NCBI GenBank assembly: GCA_009392075.1
Contig: VFHG01000126.1
Location: forward strand, 1-5,063
Reading direction: 5' to 3'
DNA: 5,063 nucleotides
DNA from: SAR202 cluster bacterium
GTDB lineage: Bacteria > Chloroflexota > Dehalococcoidia > UBA3495
The translations under genes were made by a program, and so were the position numbers. The number at the start of each line of letters is the position of its first letter. Position 1 is the stretch's first letter. Below the pieces are notes generated by a model. That model worked only from the letters and a program-made list of their open reading frames with translations, was not told the DNA's origin and made no database searches. Positions 1 through 4,320 of the stretch are shown here, piece by piece.

Positions 1-1065
1 ACCCTCAACGCTGGGCGGGTTGAGCAGGTCTTGCCCCATGTAGCTGGGCTGACGGGACAGGTCGCCGATGCCAGGGGCGGGGAACTCTGCGCCGCCGACC
101 ATCCGGAGGGTGCCAACCACCACTTCGGTGGGGTTCTTCAGGCGCTCGTAGCGGGAGTTCTTGAAGAAGTCAGAGTTGAACAACACGCGCAGGGTGCTGC
201 GGATGTCGTAGCCGTTGCTCATCAGGGTGTTGGCCAGCAGGTCAACAGCTTCGGGGTCGCGGGGCGGGGTCACCGACCAAGCGGGGACCTGGACCTCGTC
301 GGCTACGAAGAAGCTGTAGAGGTGGCGGGCGATGAACCGGGCACAGGCCGGATCTTCAGTGATGAACCGGATGATGTCTTCACCGTTGTGGTTGCCGGTG
401 TGACCCAGGAACGTCTTGTCGGTGTCGTCGTGGTCATCCTCACGATACTCGAAGAACCAGTCGTGGCGGCCGATGGGCCCCCGGGGCAGCTTCGGCTCAA
501 TGGTCCAGCCGGTGAAGGCGCGGGAGCAGTCCCGGACGTCGTCTTCGGTGTAGTTGCCAACGCCCATGCTGAAGAGTTCCAGGAGCTCGCGGCCCCAGTT
601 CTCGTTAACGGCGTCGGCGTGGTTGTCGTTGTTGTCCAGCCAGTAGATCATGGCCGGGTCTTTGGCCATTTCAAGGAGCAGTTCGCGGAAGTCGCCCATG
701 CCCTTGTGGCGGAATTTGACAATCATGTCCATGACATCGTCATAGTGGTCAACCTTGGAGACGCCGGTGGCGAAGATGCCGTGCCAGAAAAGGGACATCT
801 TCTCTTCCAGGGGGCGCTTGGTGTTGATTAAATCGTGCAACCACTCTGCGGCGCCCATGCCGGGGAGTGTTCCAGGACGCCAGGTCCACGGGTGGAAACG
901 CTGCATCTCGTCGCGGTTGAGCTCTTCATGCTCCTCGGCGCTGAGAAGTTCTTCCACGGTGGCTTCGTAGCCCTTGGCTACTCGAGCTTCAAGCTCGTCA
1001 CGGGTGGCGCCAAATCCTGCGCGGCGCATAAGGTGGGCCATTAAGGCGATATCCTGGTCACTCAT
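1..1065 (-). CDS. DUF1800-family protein, N-terminal 355 residues (3' end outside window)
   Basis: The minus-strand frame is open from an ATG at 1065 to the left edge, with no stop. The product starts MSDQDIALMAHLMRRAGFGA and carries the marks of DUF1800 (PF08811): HLMRRAGFG at residues 11-19, LFWHGIFAT at 92-100, a DPAM..WLDN segment at 136-145, and the signature NENWGRELLELF at 154-165 followed by YTEDDVRDCSRAFTGW at 172-187. A later DDTDKTFLG stretch and a GEDIIRFI..DPACARFIARHL segment also fit the family. Family members are usually longer than 400 residues, so perhaps a quarter of the C-terminus is missing only because the window ends. The biochemical role of the family is not established; its genes often sit next to DUF1501 genes, which could lie just left of this window. 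No signal peptide is visible at this N-terminus, although some relatives are exported. AGAGGAG at 1070-1076 lies 4 nt before the ATG and supports the start. The gene is divergent from the dehydrogenase at 1335. Confidence 0.93.
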   Translation of the reverse strand, partial: MSDQDIALMAHLMRRAGFGATRDELEARVAKGYEATVEELLSAEEHEELNRDEMQRFHPWTWRPGTLPGMGAAEWLHDLINTKRPLEEKMSLFWHGIFATGVSKVDHYDDVMDMIVKFRHKGMGDFRELLLEMAKDPAMIYWLDNNDNHADAVNENWGRELLELFSMGVGNYTEDDVRDCSRAFTGWTIEPKLPRGPIGRHDWFFEYREDDHDDTDKTFLGHTGNHNGEDIIRFITEDPACARFIARHLYSFFVADEVQVPAWSVTPPRDPEAVDLLANTLMSNGYDIRSTLRVLFNSDFFKNSRYERLKNPTEVVVGTLRMVGGAEFPAPGIGDLSRQPSYMGQDLLNPPSVEG

Positions 1066-1069
1066 ATTG

Positions 1070-1076
1070 CTCCTCT
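1070..1076 (-). promoter_or_regulatory. Ribosome binding site of the DUF1800 gene
   Basis: On the minus strand this reads AGAGGAG and ends 4 nt before the ATG at 1065. It is a good Shine-Dalgarno match and fixes the start, which also gives the family's expected N-terminus. Confidence 0.75.
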
Positions 1077-1114
1077 CATTCGGTGATGCCCCTTTAATTT
1101 CGAGACATTCCAGA

Positions 1115-1142
1115 TTTATAGCCTGGGTATGGGTAAAATCAA
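1115..1142 (-). promoter_or_regulatory. Candidate sigma-70-type promoter for the DUF1800 gene
   Basis: On the minus strand a -35-like TTGATT (1142-1137) is followed after 16 nt by a -10-like TATAAA (1120-1115). Transcription would start near 1108 and give a leader of about 43 nt. A second, weaker option further upstream is a perfect TTGACA (1204-1199) with TATTAT (1179-1174), but its 19-nt spacing is long. These are pattern matches only; the host's sigma-factor preferences are unknown. Confidence 0.4.
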
Positions 1143-1196
1143 GGCGCACCTCGCCCTGTAGCTCTAGTCTCGTATAATAGTGGTGAAGGGTTTTCA

Positions 1197-1226
1197 TTGT
1201 CAATAACTATCAAATAATCATTTAAG
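1197..1226 (+). promoter_or_regulatory. Candidate promoter for the SDR gene
   Basis: TTGTCA (1197-1202, five of six bases of the -35 consensus) is followed after 18 nt by TTTAAG (1221-1226, four of six of the -10 consensus) in an AT-rich stretch. Transcription would start near 1233 and give a leader of about 100 nt that contains the hairpins described separately. A perfect TATAAT also occurs at 1173-1178 but has no recognisable -35 element at the right distance. The exact promoter is therefore uncertain. Confidence 0.3.
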
Positions 1227-1232
1227 AGTTGG

Positions 1233-1317
1233 TGGAGGACTCTCCATAGGCATGGTGTTGAGTCTGACCGTCTCTCGGGTTAGACTGCTCTCCGAACCGG
1301 CAATCCGGAAAATTTCC
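1233..1317 (+). promoter_or_regulatory. Structured 5' leader of the SDR gene (two hairpins plus two short dyads)
   Basis: Four dyads lie in tandem in the untranslated stretch before the dehydrogenase. The first is a 5-bp stem TGGAG/CTCCA with loop GACT (1233-1246). The second is a 9-bp stem, AGTCTGACC (1261-1269) with GGTTAGACT (1278-1286), containing one G-U pair and an 8-nt loop. The third is CCGG-caat-CCGG (1297-1308). The fourth is GGAAA-A-TTTCC (1307-1317), which is too tight to fold as RNA and looks more like a protein-binding site. No run of T follows the hairpins, so they are not ordinary terminators, and I recognise no known riboswitch or T-box core. Function is unknown. Confidence 0.4.
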
Positions 1318-1322
1318 ACCCA

Positions 1323-1328
1323 GAGAGG
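1323..1328 (+). promoter_or_regulatory. Ribosome binding site of the SDR gene
   Basis: GAGAGG ends 6 nt before the ATG at 1335. It supports that start, which gives the standard SDR N-terminus with the first beta strand beginning about six residues in. Confidence 0.6.
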
Positions 1329-1334
1329 CCTGAG

Positions 1335-2084
1335 ATGCGGTTAAAAGGTAAAGTTGCATTGATAACTGGGGCGGCCCGAGGCCAGGGCGCCGCCGAAGCA
1401 CGGCTGTTTGCCCAGGAGGGCGCCAAGGTCATTTTGGCTGATGTGACCGACCAAGAAGGCATCGCAGTCGCGGCCGAGATCGCCGAGGCCGGAGGCGATG
1501 CGATCTACGTGCATCTGGACGTGGCCAACGAAGACGAATGGTATGCCGCGGTCCAATCTGGTGTTGCCGCATTTGGGAAGTTGGACATCCTGGTGAACAA
1601 TGCGGGCATCTGGCGGCGAGGCCACGTGATGGAGACGTCGTCTGAGCAATGGGACGACATCATGGACGTGAACGCCAAGGGCGTATTTCTAGGGACCAAA
1701 GCCGCGATACCGGAGATGCGGAAGGCCGGGGGCGGTTCCATCGTTAACATCTCATCCACCGCGGGCCTAGTGGGGAGCAAGACCAGCGCCGCCTACAGCG
1801 CTTCAAAAGGAGCGGTGCGCATCTTCAGCAAGTCGACCGCGGTCCAGTACGCTTCAGAAGGGATACGGGCCAACTCAATTCACCCGGGTCCCATCGACAC
1901 CGATATGGGAGACCAGGTTTGGCCCGACGTCACTAGCCGCGAGGCGTCGATCTCCAGGACCGCTCTGGCCAGGATCGGCACCGCCAACGACATAGCCTAC
2001 GGAGCCCTGTACCTAGCCTCCGACGAATCTTCGTTTGTGACGGGCTCGGAGTTGGTGATCGACGGCGGTGTGACGGCGCAGTAG
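1335..2084 (+). CDS. Classical short-chain dehydrogenase/reductase (SDR), NAD(P)-dependent
   Basis: This is a complete 249-residue protein of the usual length for a classical SDR (Rossmann fold, cytosolic oxidoreductase acting on alcohols or ketones). The cofactor-binding motif TGAARGQG is at residues 11-18, and Asp36 at the end of beta strand 2 (ILADV) suggests NAD(H) rather than NADP(H). A DV pair at 62-63, NNAG at 88-91 and the full catalytic tetrad N113, S141, Y154, K158 are present; the last two lie in YSASK. A PGPIDTDM segment at 184-191 and the C-terminal SELVIDGG are also typical. Nothing essential is missing, so an active enzyme is expected. The substrate cannot be read from the sequence: relatives include hydroxysteroid, cyclohexanol and 3-oxoacyl-ACP reductases. 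The gene is transcribed alone and converges on the MmgE/PrpD gene with 6 bp between stop codons, so any shared pathway would not rest on co-transcription. Confidence 0.95.
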   Translation: MRLKGKVALITGAARGQGAAEARLFAQEGAKVILADVTDQEGIAVAAEIAEAGGDAIYVHLDVANEDEWYAAVQSGVAAFGKLDILVNNAGIWRRGHVMETSSEQWDDIMDVNAKGVFLGTKAAIPEMRKAGGGSIVNISSTAGLVGSKTSAAYSASKGAVRIFSKSTAVQYASEGIRANSIHPGPIDTDMGDQVWPDVTSREASISRTALARIGTANDIAYGALYLASDESSFVTGSELVIDGGVTAQ

Positions 2085-2096
2085 GTTGGCCTAACC
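2084..2096. repeat. Small dyad spanning the convergent stop codons
   Basis: GGTT (2084-2087) and AACC (2093-2096) form a 4-bp stem, with a possible extra G-T pair inside. The SDR stop TAG (2082-2084) touches one side and the stop of the opposite gene (2093-2091) lies on the other. There is no adjacent T run on either strand, so it is not a convincing bidirectional terminator. It is noted because it is the only element between the two genes. Confidence 0.25.
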
Positions 2097-3458
2097 GCCC
2101 AGCAGTTCAGCCAGCGGGCCTACCGGCCCAATGTCTTCCAGGTTGTTTAGCATCTCTAGGGTCGTGGCAGTGTTCTCTTGGGTGAGGGCGATTTCGGCGG
2201 TGTCCAGATACTTGGCTCGGACCTCTTCCAGGCTGGCCCCGCGCAGGGAACCGGTGGTGGCGCGGTCGGCCCGTTCGGTCAGCACCCGGCCGTCCTTCAG
2301 GTGTACTTCGACCTCATGAAAAGCCTCAGTCCAACTGGTCTGGCCCTCATAGCCAGCGTGGCGCTTCATCTCGATCTTGGGGATCAGTTCCTGTGCCTCT
2401 GCCCGCATGACCTGCTCGTCGGTGAAGGTCGACATTCCCACACGCCCGTCCAAGATTTCCGCGGCCAGGCAGTACTGCATGCTGAACTTGCCCTCCAGCC
2501 CCTCTTTGGGCCGGGAGTGAATCAAGGACCGCGGCGGGTCGAAGTCCACTCGCACCTCGATACGTTCGATTTTGGCCGCTTCCAATGTTTCCCGTTGCTG
2601 TAAGGCGGCGGTGGCGTCTAGGGCCAGGTGAGCGCTGCCGCAGCAGGGGTACTTCTTAATCTCAATCCCGGATTCGATTATGAAGCAGCGGTTGCCCAAG
2701 GACTGGGCAGCTTTTTCCGGGTCGTAGTCGTTTCCGCCCGAGAAAGCGCGCATGAACCCGAACCGTCCTTCCAGGGCGTCGGTGCCGGCTGTGAATCCTC
2801 CCCGCACCAACTTGGCGGCGGTGATGCCCGACTTACAGGCGTGACCGGCATGGAATGGCTTGGTCATGGTGCCAAAGTTTTGGCGCAGACCCGACGACTG
2901 GGACGCCCCCAAAGAGATGGCCATGGCCGTTTGTTCCGTGTCGAGTCCCAACAAGCGCGCCGCCGCGGCGGCGGCTCCCAGAGCGCCCAGCGGCCCCGTT
3001 GGATGCCAGCCCAGGTCGTCGAAGTAGGCCGGGCTGATGGCGTCGCCGACGGCGCAGGCTACCTCGAATCCGACGAGGTAGGCCAGGAGCATTTCCCGGC
3101 CTGTTGCGCCCATCTCCTCGGCCACCGGTAGCGCGGCGGGTATCAATACGGCGCTGGGGTGGGTCTTCGTTATAAAAGTGATGTCGTCGTAGTCCAATGC
3201 GTGGGACATCGCCCCGTTGATCAGCCCGGCTTCGGGAGCGCTGGTCTTGAACCCGCGTCCAATCACCGTAGCGGCAGGGTTGCCTCCCAGGTCGTTCAAA
3301 TAGTTGACTAAGATGTCGGCCAAAGGTTCTCTCGACCCGGCTAAAGCGCAGCCGAGACAATCGATGATCGCAGCCTTGGCGGCGGTGATGGCCTCAGTCG
3401 GAAAGTCTTCTAGGCTAGTGTTGACGACGTATTCGGCGATCTTTTTAGTGACTTCCAA
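2091..3458 (-). CDS. MmgE/PrpD family protein (2-methylcitrate dehydratase / cis-aconitate decarboxylase-like)
   Basis: This is a complete protein of 455 residues, the normal length for the family, which includes PrpD (2-methylcitrate dehydratase), iminodisuccinate epimerase and cis-aconitate decarboxylase (IRG1). Numbering is from the preferred TTG at 3458. The N-terminal helical domain contains DCLGCALAG (33-41) and the active-site stretch SHALDYDD (85-92) with THPS at 99-102. GWHPTG lies at 150-155, TKPFHAGHA at 199-207 and IKKYPCCGSAH at 267-277. The Asp89, His100, His152, Lys200 and Lys268 positions match residues I recall as active-site residues in the IRG1 structure, so a functional enzyme is likely. 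The specific reaction cannot be assigned: no prpB/prpC-like methylcitrate-cycle genes are visible and paralogues of varied specificity are common. A longer reading from TTG 3479 adds seven residues but lacks a ribosome binding site. The gene is divergent from the cupin and convergent with the SDR. Confidence 0.93.
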   Translation of the reverse strand: MEVTKKIAEYVVNTSLEDFPTEAITAAKAAIIDCLGCALAGSREPLADILVNYLNDLGGNPAATVIGRGFKTSAPEAGLINGAMSHALDYDDITFITKTHPSAVLIPAALPVAEEMGATGREMLLAYLVGFEVACAVGDAISPAYFDDLGWHPTGPLGALGAAAAAARLLGLDTEQTAMAISLGASQSSGLRQNFGTMTKPFHAGHACKSGITAAKLVRGGFTAGTDALEGRFGFMRAFSGGNDYDPEKAAQSLGNRCFIIESGIEIKKYPCCGSAHLALDATAALQQRETLEAAKIERIEVRVDFDPPRSLIHSRPKEGLEGKFSMQYCLAAEILDGRVGMSTFTDEQVMRAEAQELIPKIEMKRHAGYEGQTSWTEAFHEVEVHLKDGRVLTERADRATTGSLRGASLEEVRAKYLDTAEIALTQENTATTLEMLNNLEDIGPVGPLAELLGG

Positions 3459-3465
3459 GGTGGTT

Positions 3466-3470
3466 CTCCC
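3466..3470 (-). promoter_or_regulatory. Ribosome binding site that decides the MmgE/PrpD start
   Basis: On the minus strand GGGAG lies 7 nt before the TTG at 3458. The alternative in-frame TTG at 3479 has no purine-rich motif upstream of it. I therefore prefer the shorter reading starting MEVTKKIAEY. Confidence 0.6.
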
Positions 3471-3500
3471 GTAGCGCAAAAGGCTTGGTTTCTTGGCCTC

Positions 3501-3529
3501 AGTAAAGCACGGTTACAATCGCCAAGCAA
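3501..3529 (-). promoter_or_regulatory. Weak candidate promoter for the MmgE/PrpD gene
   Basis: On the minus strand TTGCTT (3529-3524) and TTTACT (3506-3501) are 17 nt apart and resemble -35 and -10 boxes with three and four matches of six. Transcription would start near 3494, about 36 nt before the TTG at 3458. The match is poor and may be chance. Confidence 0.2.
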
Positions 3530-3559
3530 GGCGGCATAGCCGCGTTTAGTGAGAATGAC

Positions 3560-3612
3560 TTGTCCACAGCCTCGGTGTCTAGGGAGGGCAATCCAGCTGC
3601 AACTGTGGATAA
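3560..3612. promoter_or_regulatory. Inverted pair of DnaA-box-like nonamers
   Basis: TTGTCCACAG at 3560-3569 and CTGTGGATAA at 3603-3612 form a 10-bp inverted repeat with one mismatch, separated by 33 bp. The right copy read on the minus strand contains TTATCCACA (3612-3604), the exact bacterial DnaA-box consensus; the left copy has one mismatch. They sit between the divergent MmgE/PrpD and cupin genes. Possible readings are a DnaA-responsive promoter region, a binding site for an unrelated regulator, or chance. There is no dnaA or dnaN gene, no cluster of further boxes and no clear AT-rich unwinding element, so an origin is not supported. Confidence 0.4.
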
Positions 3613-3655
3613 ACCGGTTCAACTGGCCCAATAACTTGGGACGGTATGAGTACCG
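3612..3655 (+). repeat. Tandem short palindromes upstream of the cupin gene
   Basis: Three dyads lie nearly head to tail. They are the perfect 8-bp palindrome AACCGGTT (3612-3619), CCCAA-TAAC-TTGGG (3627-3640) and CGGTA-TGAG-TACCG (3642-3655). The last two are perfect 5-bp stems with 4-nt loops, separated by a single base. The hexamer CAACTG also recurs at 3600 and 3620, 20 bp apart and flanking the first palindrome. They could be operator half-sites or small RNA hairpins, depending on where transcription starts. No known element is recognised. Confidence 0.4.
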
Positions 3656-3677
3656 AAATGTCGAGTGTGTTGATGAG

Positions 3678-3706
3678 TTGTACTCCCTCGTGCGGCGGAG
3701 TATCAT
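3678..3706 (+). promoter_or_regulatory. Candidate cupin promoter overlapped by a 6-bp dyad
   Basis: TTGTAC (3678-3683) and TATCAT (3701-3706, five of six bases of the -10 consensus) are 17 nt apart and would start transcription near 3713, about 43 nt before the cupin ATG. A perfect inverted repeat, TACTCC (3681-3686) with GGAGTA (3697-3702), spans the same stretch and touches both boxes. A dyad placed this way is typical of a repressor operator. If the true promoter is further upstream, it would be an RNA hairpin instead. The -35 match is weak (three of six). Confidence 0.3.
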
Positions 3707-3746
3707 TGGCCCTCAAATAGGGGACCTAAAAACCGTCCGAAATCGC

Positions 3747-3751
3747 GGAGG
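3747..3751 (+). promoter_or_regulatory. Ribosome binding site of the cupin gene
   Basis: GGAGG lies 4 nt before the ATG at 3756. This strong site picks that ATG over the in-frame ATG at 3549, whose extra 69 codons cross the dyads above and resemble no protein I recognise. Confidence 0.8.
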
Positions 3752-3755
3752 AAAC

Positions 3756-4145
3756 ATGAGTACAAAAGTCAGCGGCAAAGAACTTGTGATCGTGAGCGGC
3801 ACAGCCTCGCCGGATACGACAGCCCAAACTCCCGGAATGATCAGAAATCCTGGGATCGACAGCAACACCGCCGGCGCCAAAAAGATCTGGCTGGGCAAGG
3901 TGGACTGTACACCGAATACCATGGGGCCTCCCCACCACCACGGCGAAGCGGAAACCGCCGCCTATGTAGTGAAGGGACACATCCGCGTCTACTACGGCGA
4001 AGACTACAAAGAGTATGTCGAAGCTGGGCCTGGAGAATTTATCTTCGTGCCGGCCAACTTCAACCACATCGAAGGCAATCCCTACGATGAGCCCGCAGAA
4101 GCGATCTTGTCGCGCGGTCCGGACAACATCGTGATCAATCTGTAA
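3756..4145 (+). CDS. Small single-domain cupin (RmlC-like), metal-binding, function unknown
   Basis: This is a complete 129-residue protein. Cupin motif 1 runs from G57 to G74 as GPPHHHGEAE followed by TAAYVVKG, with metal-ligand positions H60, H62 and E66. Motif 2 runs from G93 to N108 (GEFIFVP, then NFNH) and gives the fourth ligand, H104. All four ligands are intact, so it should bind a divalent metal such as Fe, Mn, Ni or Zn in a beta-barrel pocket. No signal peptide or membrane segment is present, so it is probably cytosolic. The cupin core occupies about residues 45-125; the N-terminal 40 residues are polar and not recognised. Cupins of this size include dioxygenases, isomerases, decarboxylases and ligand-binding proteins, and the exact reaction cannot be inferred. 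The gene is transcribed alone, divergent from the MmgE/PrpD gene, and ends at a strong terminator. Nearby catabolic genes make a role in small-acid or sugar-acid metabolism plausible but unproven. Confidence 0.9.
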   Translation: MSTKVSGKELVIVSGTASPDTTAQTPGMIRNPGIDSNTAGAKKIWLGKVDCTPNTMGPPHHHGEAETAAYVVKGHIRVYYGEDYKEYVEAGPGEFIFVPANFNHIEGNPYDEPAEAILSRGPDNIVINL

Positions 4146-4160
4146 ACCAGGTTACCAAGG

Positions 4161-4179
4161 CTTAAAATACGCGTTTAAG
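4161..4179 (+). repeat. AT-rich inverted repeat just before the terminator
   Basis: CTTAAA (4161-4166) and TTTAAG (4174-4179) form a perfect 6-bp dyad with a 7-nt loop that includes most of the palindrome ACGCGT. It abuts the GC-rich terminator stem without a gap. It may stabilise the transcript end or be incidental. Confidence 0.35.
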
Positions 4180-4216
4180 AACGGCCCTGCCACATTGGCA
4201 GGGCCGTTTGTATTGT
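4180..4216 (+). terminator. Rho-independent terminator of the cupin gene
   Basis: A perfect 12-bp stem, left arm 4180-4191 (AACGGCCCTGCC) and right arm 4197-4208, has a 5-nt loop ACATT. It is followed by the T-rich tract TTGTATTGT. It begins 34 nt after the cupin stop codon. The structure insulates the cupin transcript from the MFS gene, so the latter should have its own promoter. Confidence 0.88.
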
Positions 4217-4226
4217 GGGACGAGGC

Positions 4227-4273
4227 GTCTAGTTTGGCGAATTTCAGAAGCCAAAACAGCCTGTATACTAGAC
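4227..4273 (+). promoter_or_regulatory. Nested dyad and possible -10 box upstream of the MFS gene
   Basis: An outer 7-bp inverted repeat GTCTAGT (4227-4233) / ACTAGAC (4267-4273) encloses an inner 6-bp one, TTTGGC (4233-4238) / GCCAAA (4250-4255). The right outer arm overlaps TATACT (4264-4269), the best -10-like sequence before the transporter (five of six). No good -35 box is spaced correctly, so the promoter may be activator-dependent or the -10 call may be wrong. The placement would suit an operator controlling the transporter. Confidence 0.3.
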
Positions 4274-4320
4274 TGGGCTCACCCAATCACCCCCGGCTGG
4301 CCGCCAAATAAGAACTCCTT

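Noticed and set aside
31..831. 801-bp plus-strand open frame (266 codons)
   Set aside because: It is antisense to the DUF1800 gene, is rich in Val/Gly with repetitive low-complexity runs, and has no recognisable domain; the minus-strand frame has clear family motifs.
1062..1079. Five-codon minus-strand mini-ORF (MRGAI) whose TGA overlaps the DUF1800 ATG
   Set aside because: It would fit translational coupling, but at this length it is readily produced by chance and its codons coincide with the Shine-Dalgarno sequence.
1173..1178. Perfect TATAAT as a plus-strand promoter
   Set aside because: No -35-like hexamer lies 16-18 nt upstream and there is no extended -10 TG motif, so it was not called as the main promoter.
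2178..3131. Plus-strand open frames of 141 and 167 codons opposite the MmgE/PrpD gene
   Set aside because: They lie wholly antisense to a well-supported gene, have atypical composition and match no family I recognise.
3560..3612. Replication origin
   Set aside because: Only two DnaA-box-like sites are present, with no dnaA/dnaN neighbours and no clear AT-rich unwinding element.
3410..3706. 98-codon minus-strand frame over the MmgE/PrpD 5' end and spacer
   Set aside because: It overlaps the true gene start in another frame, and its product has no recognisable features.
3549..3755. 69-codon N-terminal extension of the cupin gene from ATG 3549
   Set aside because: The extension crosses the dyads and candidate promoter and resembles no domain; GGAGG at 3747-3751 marks ATG 3756 as the start.
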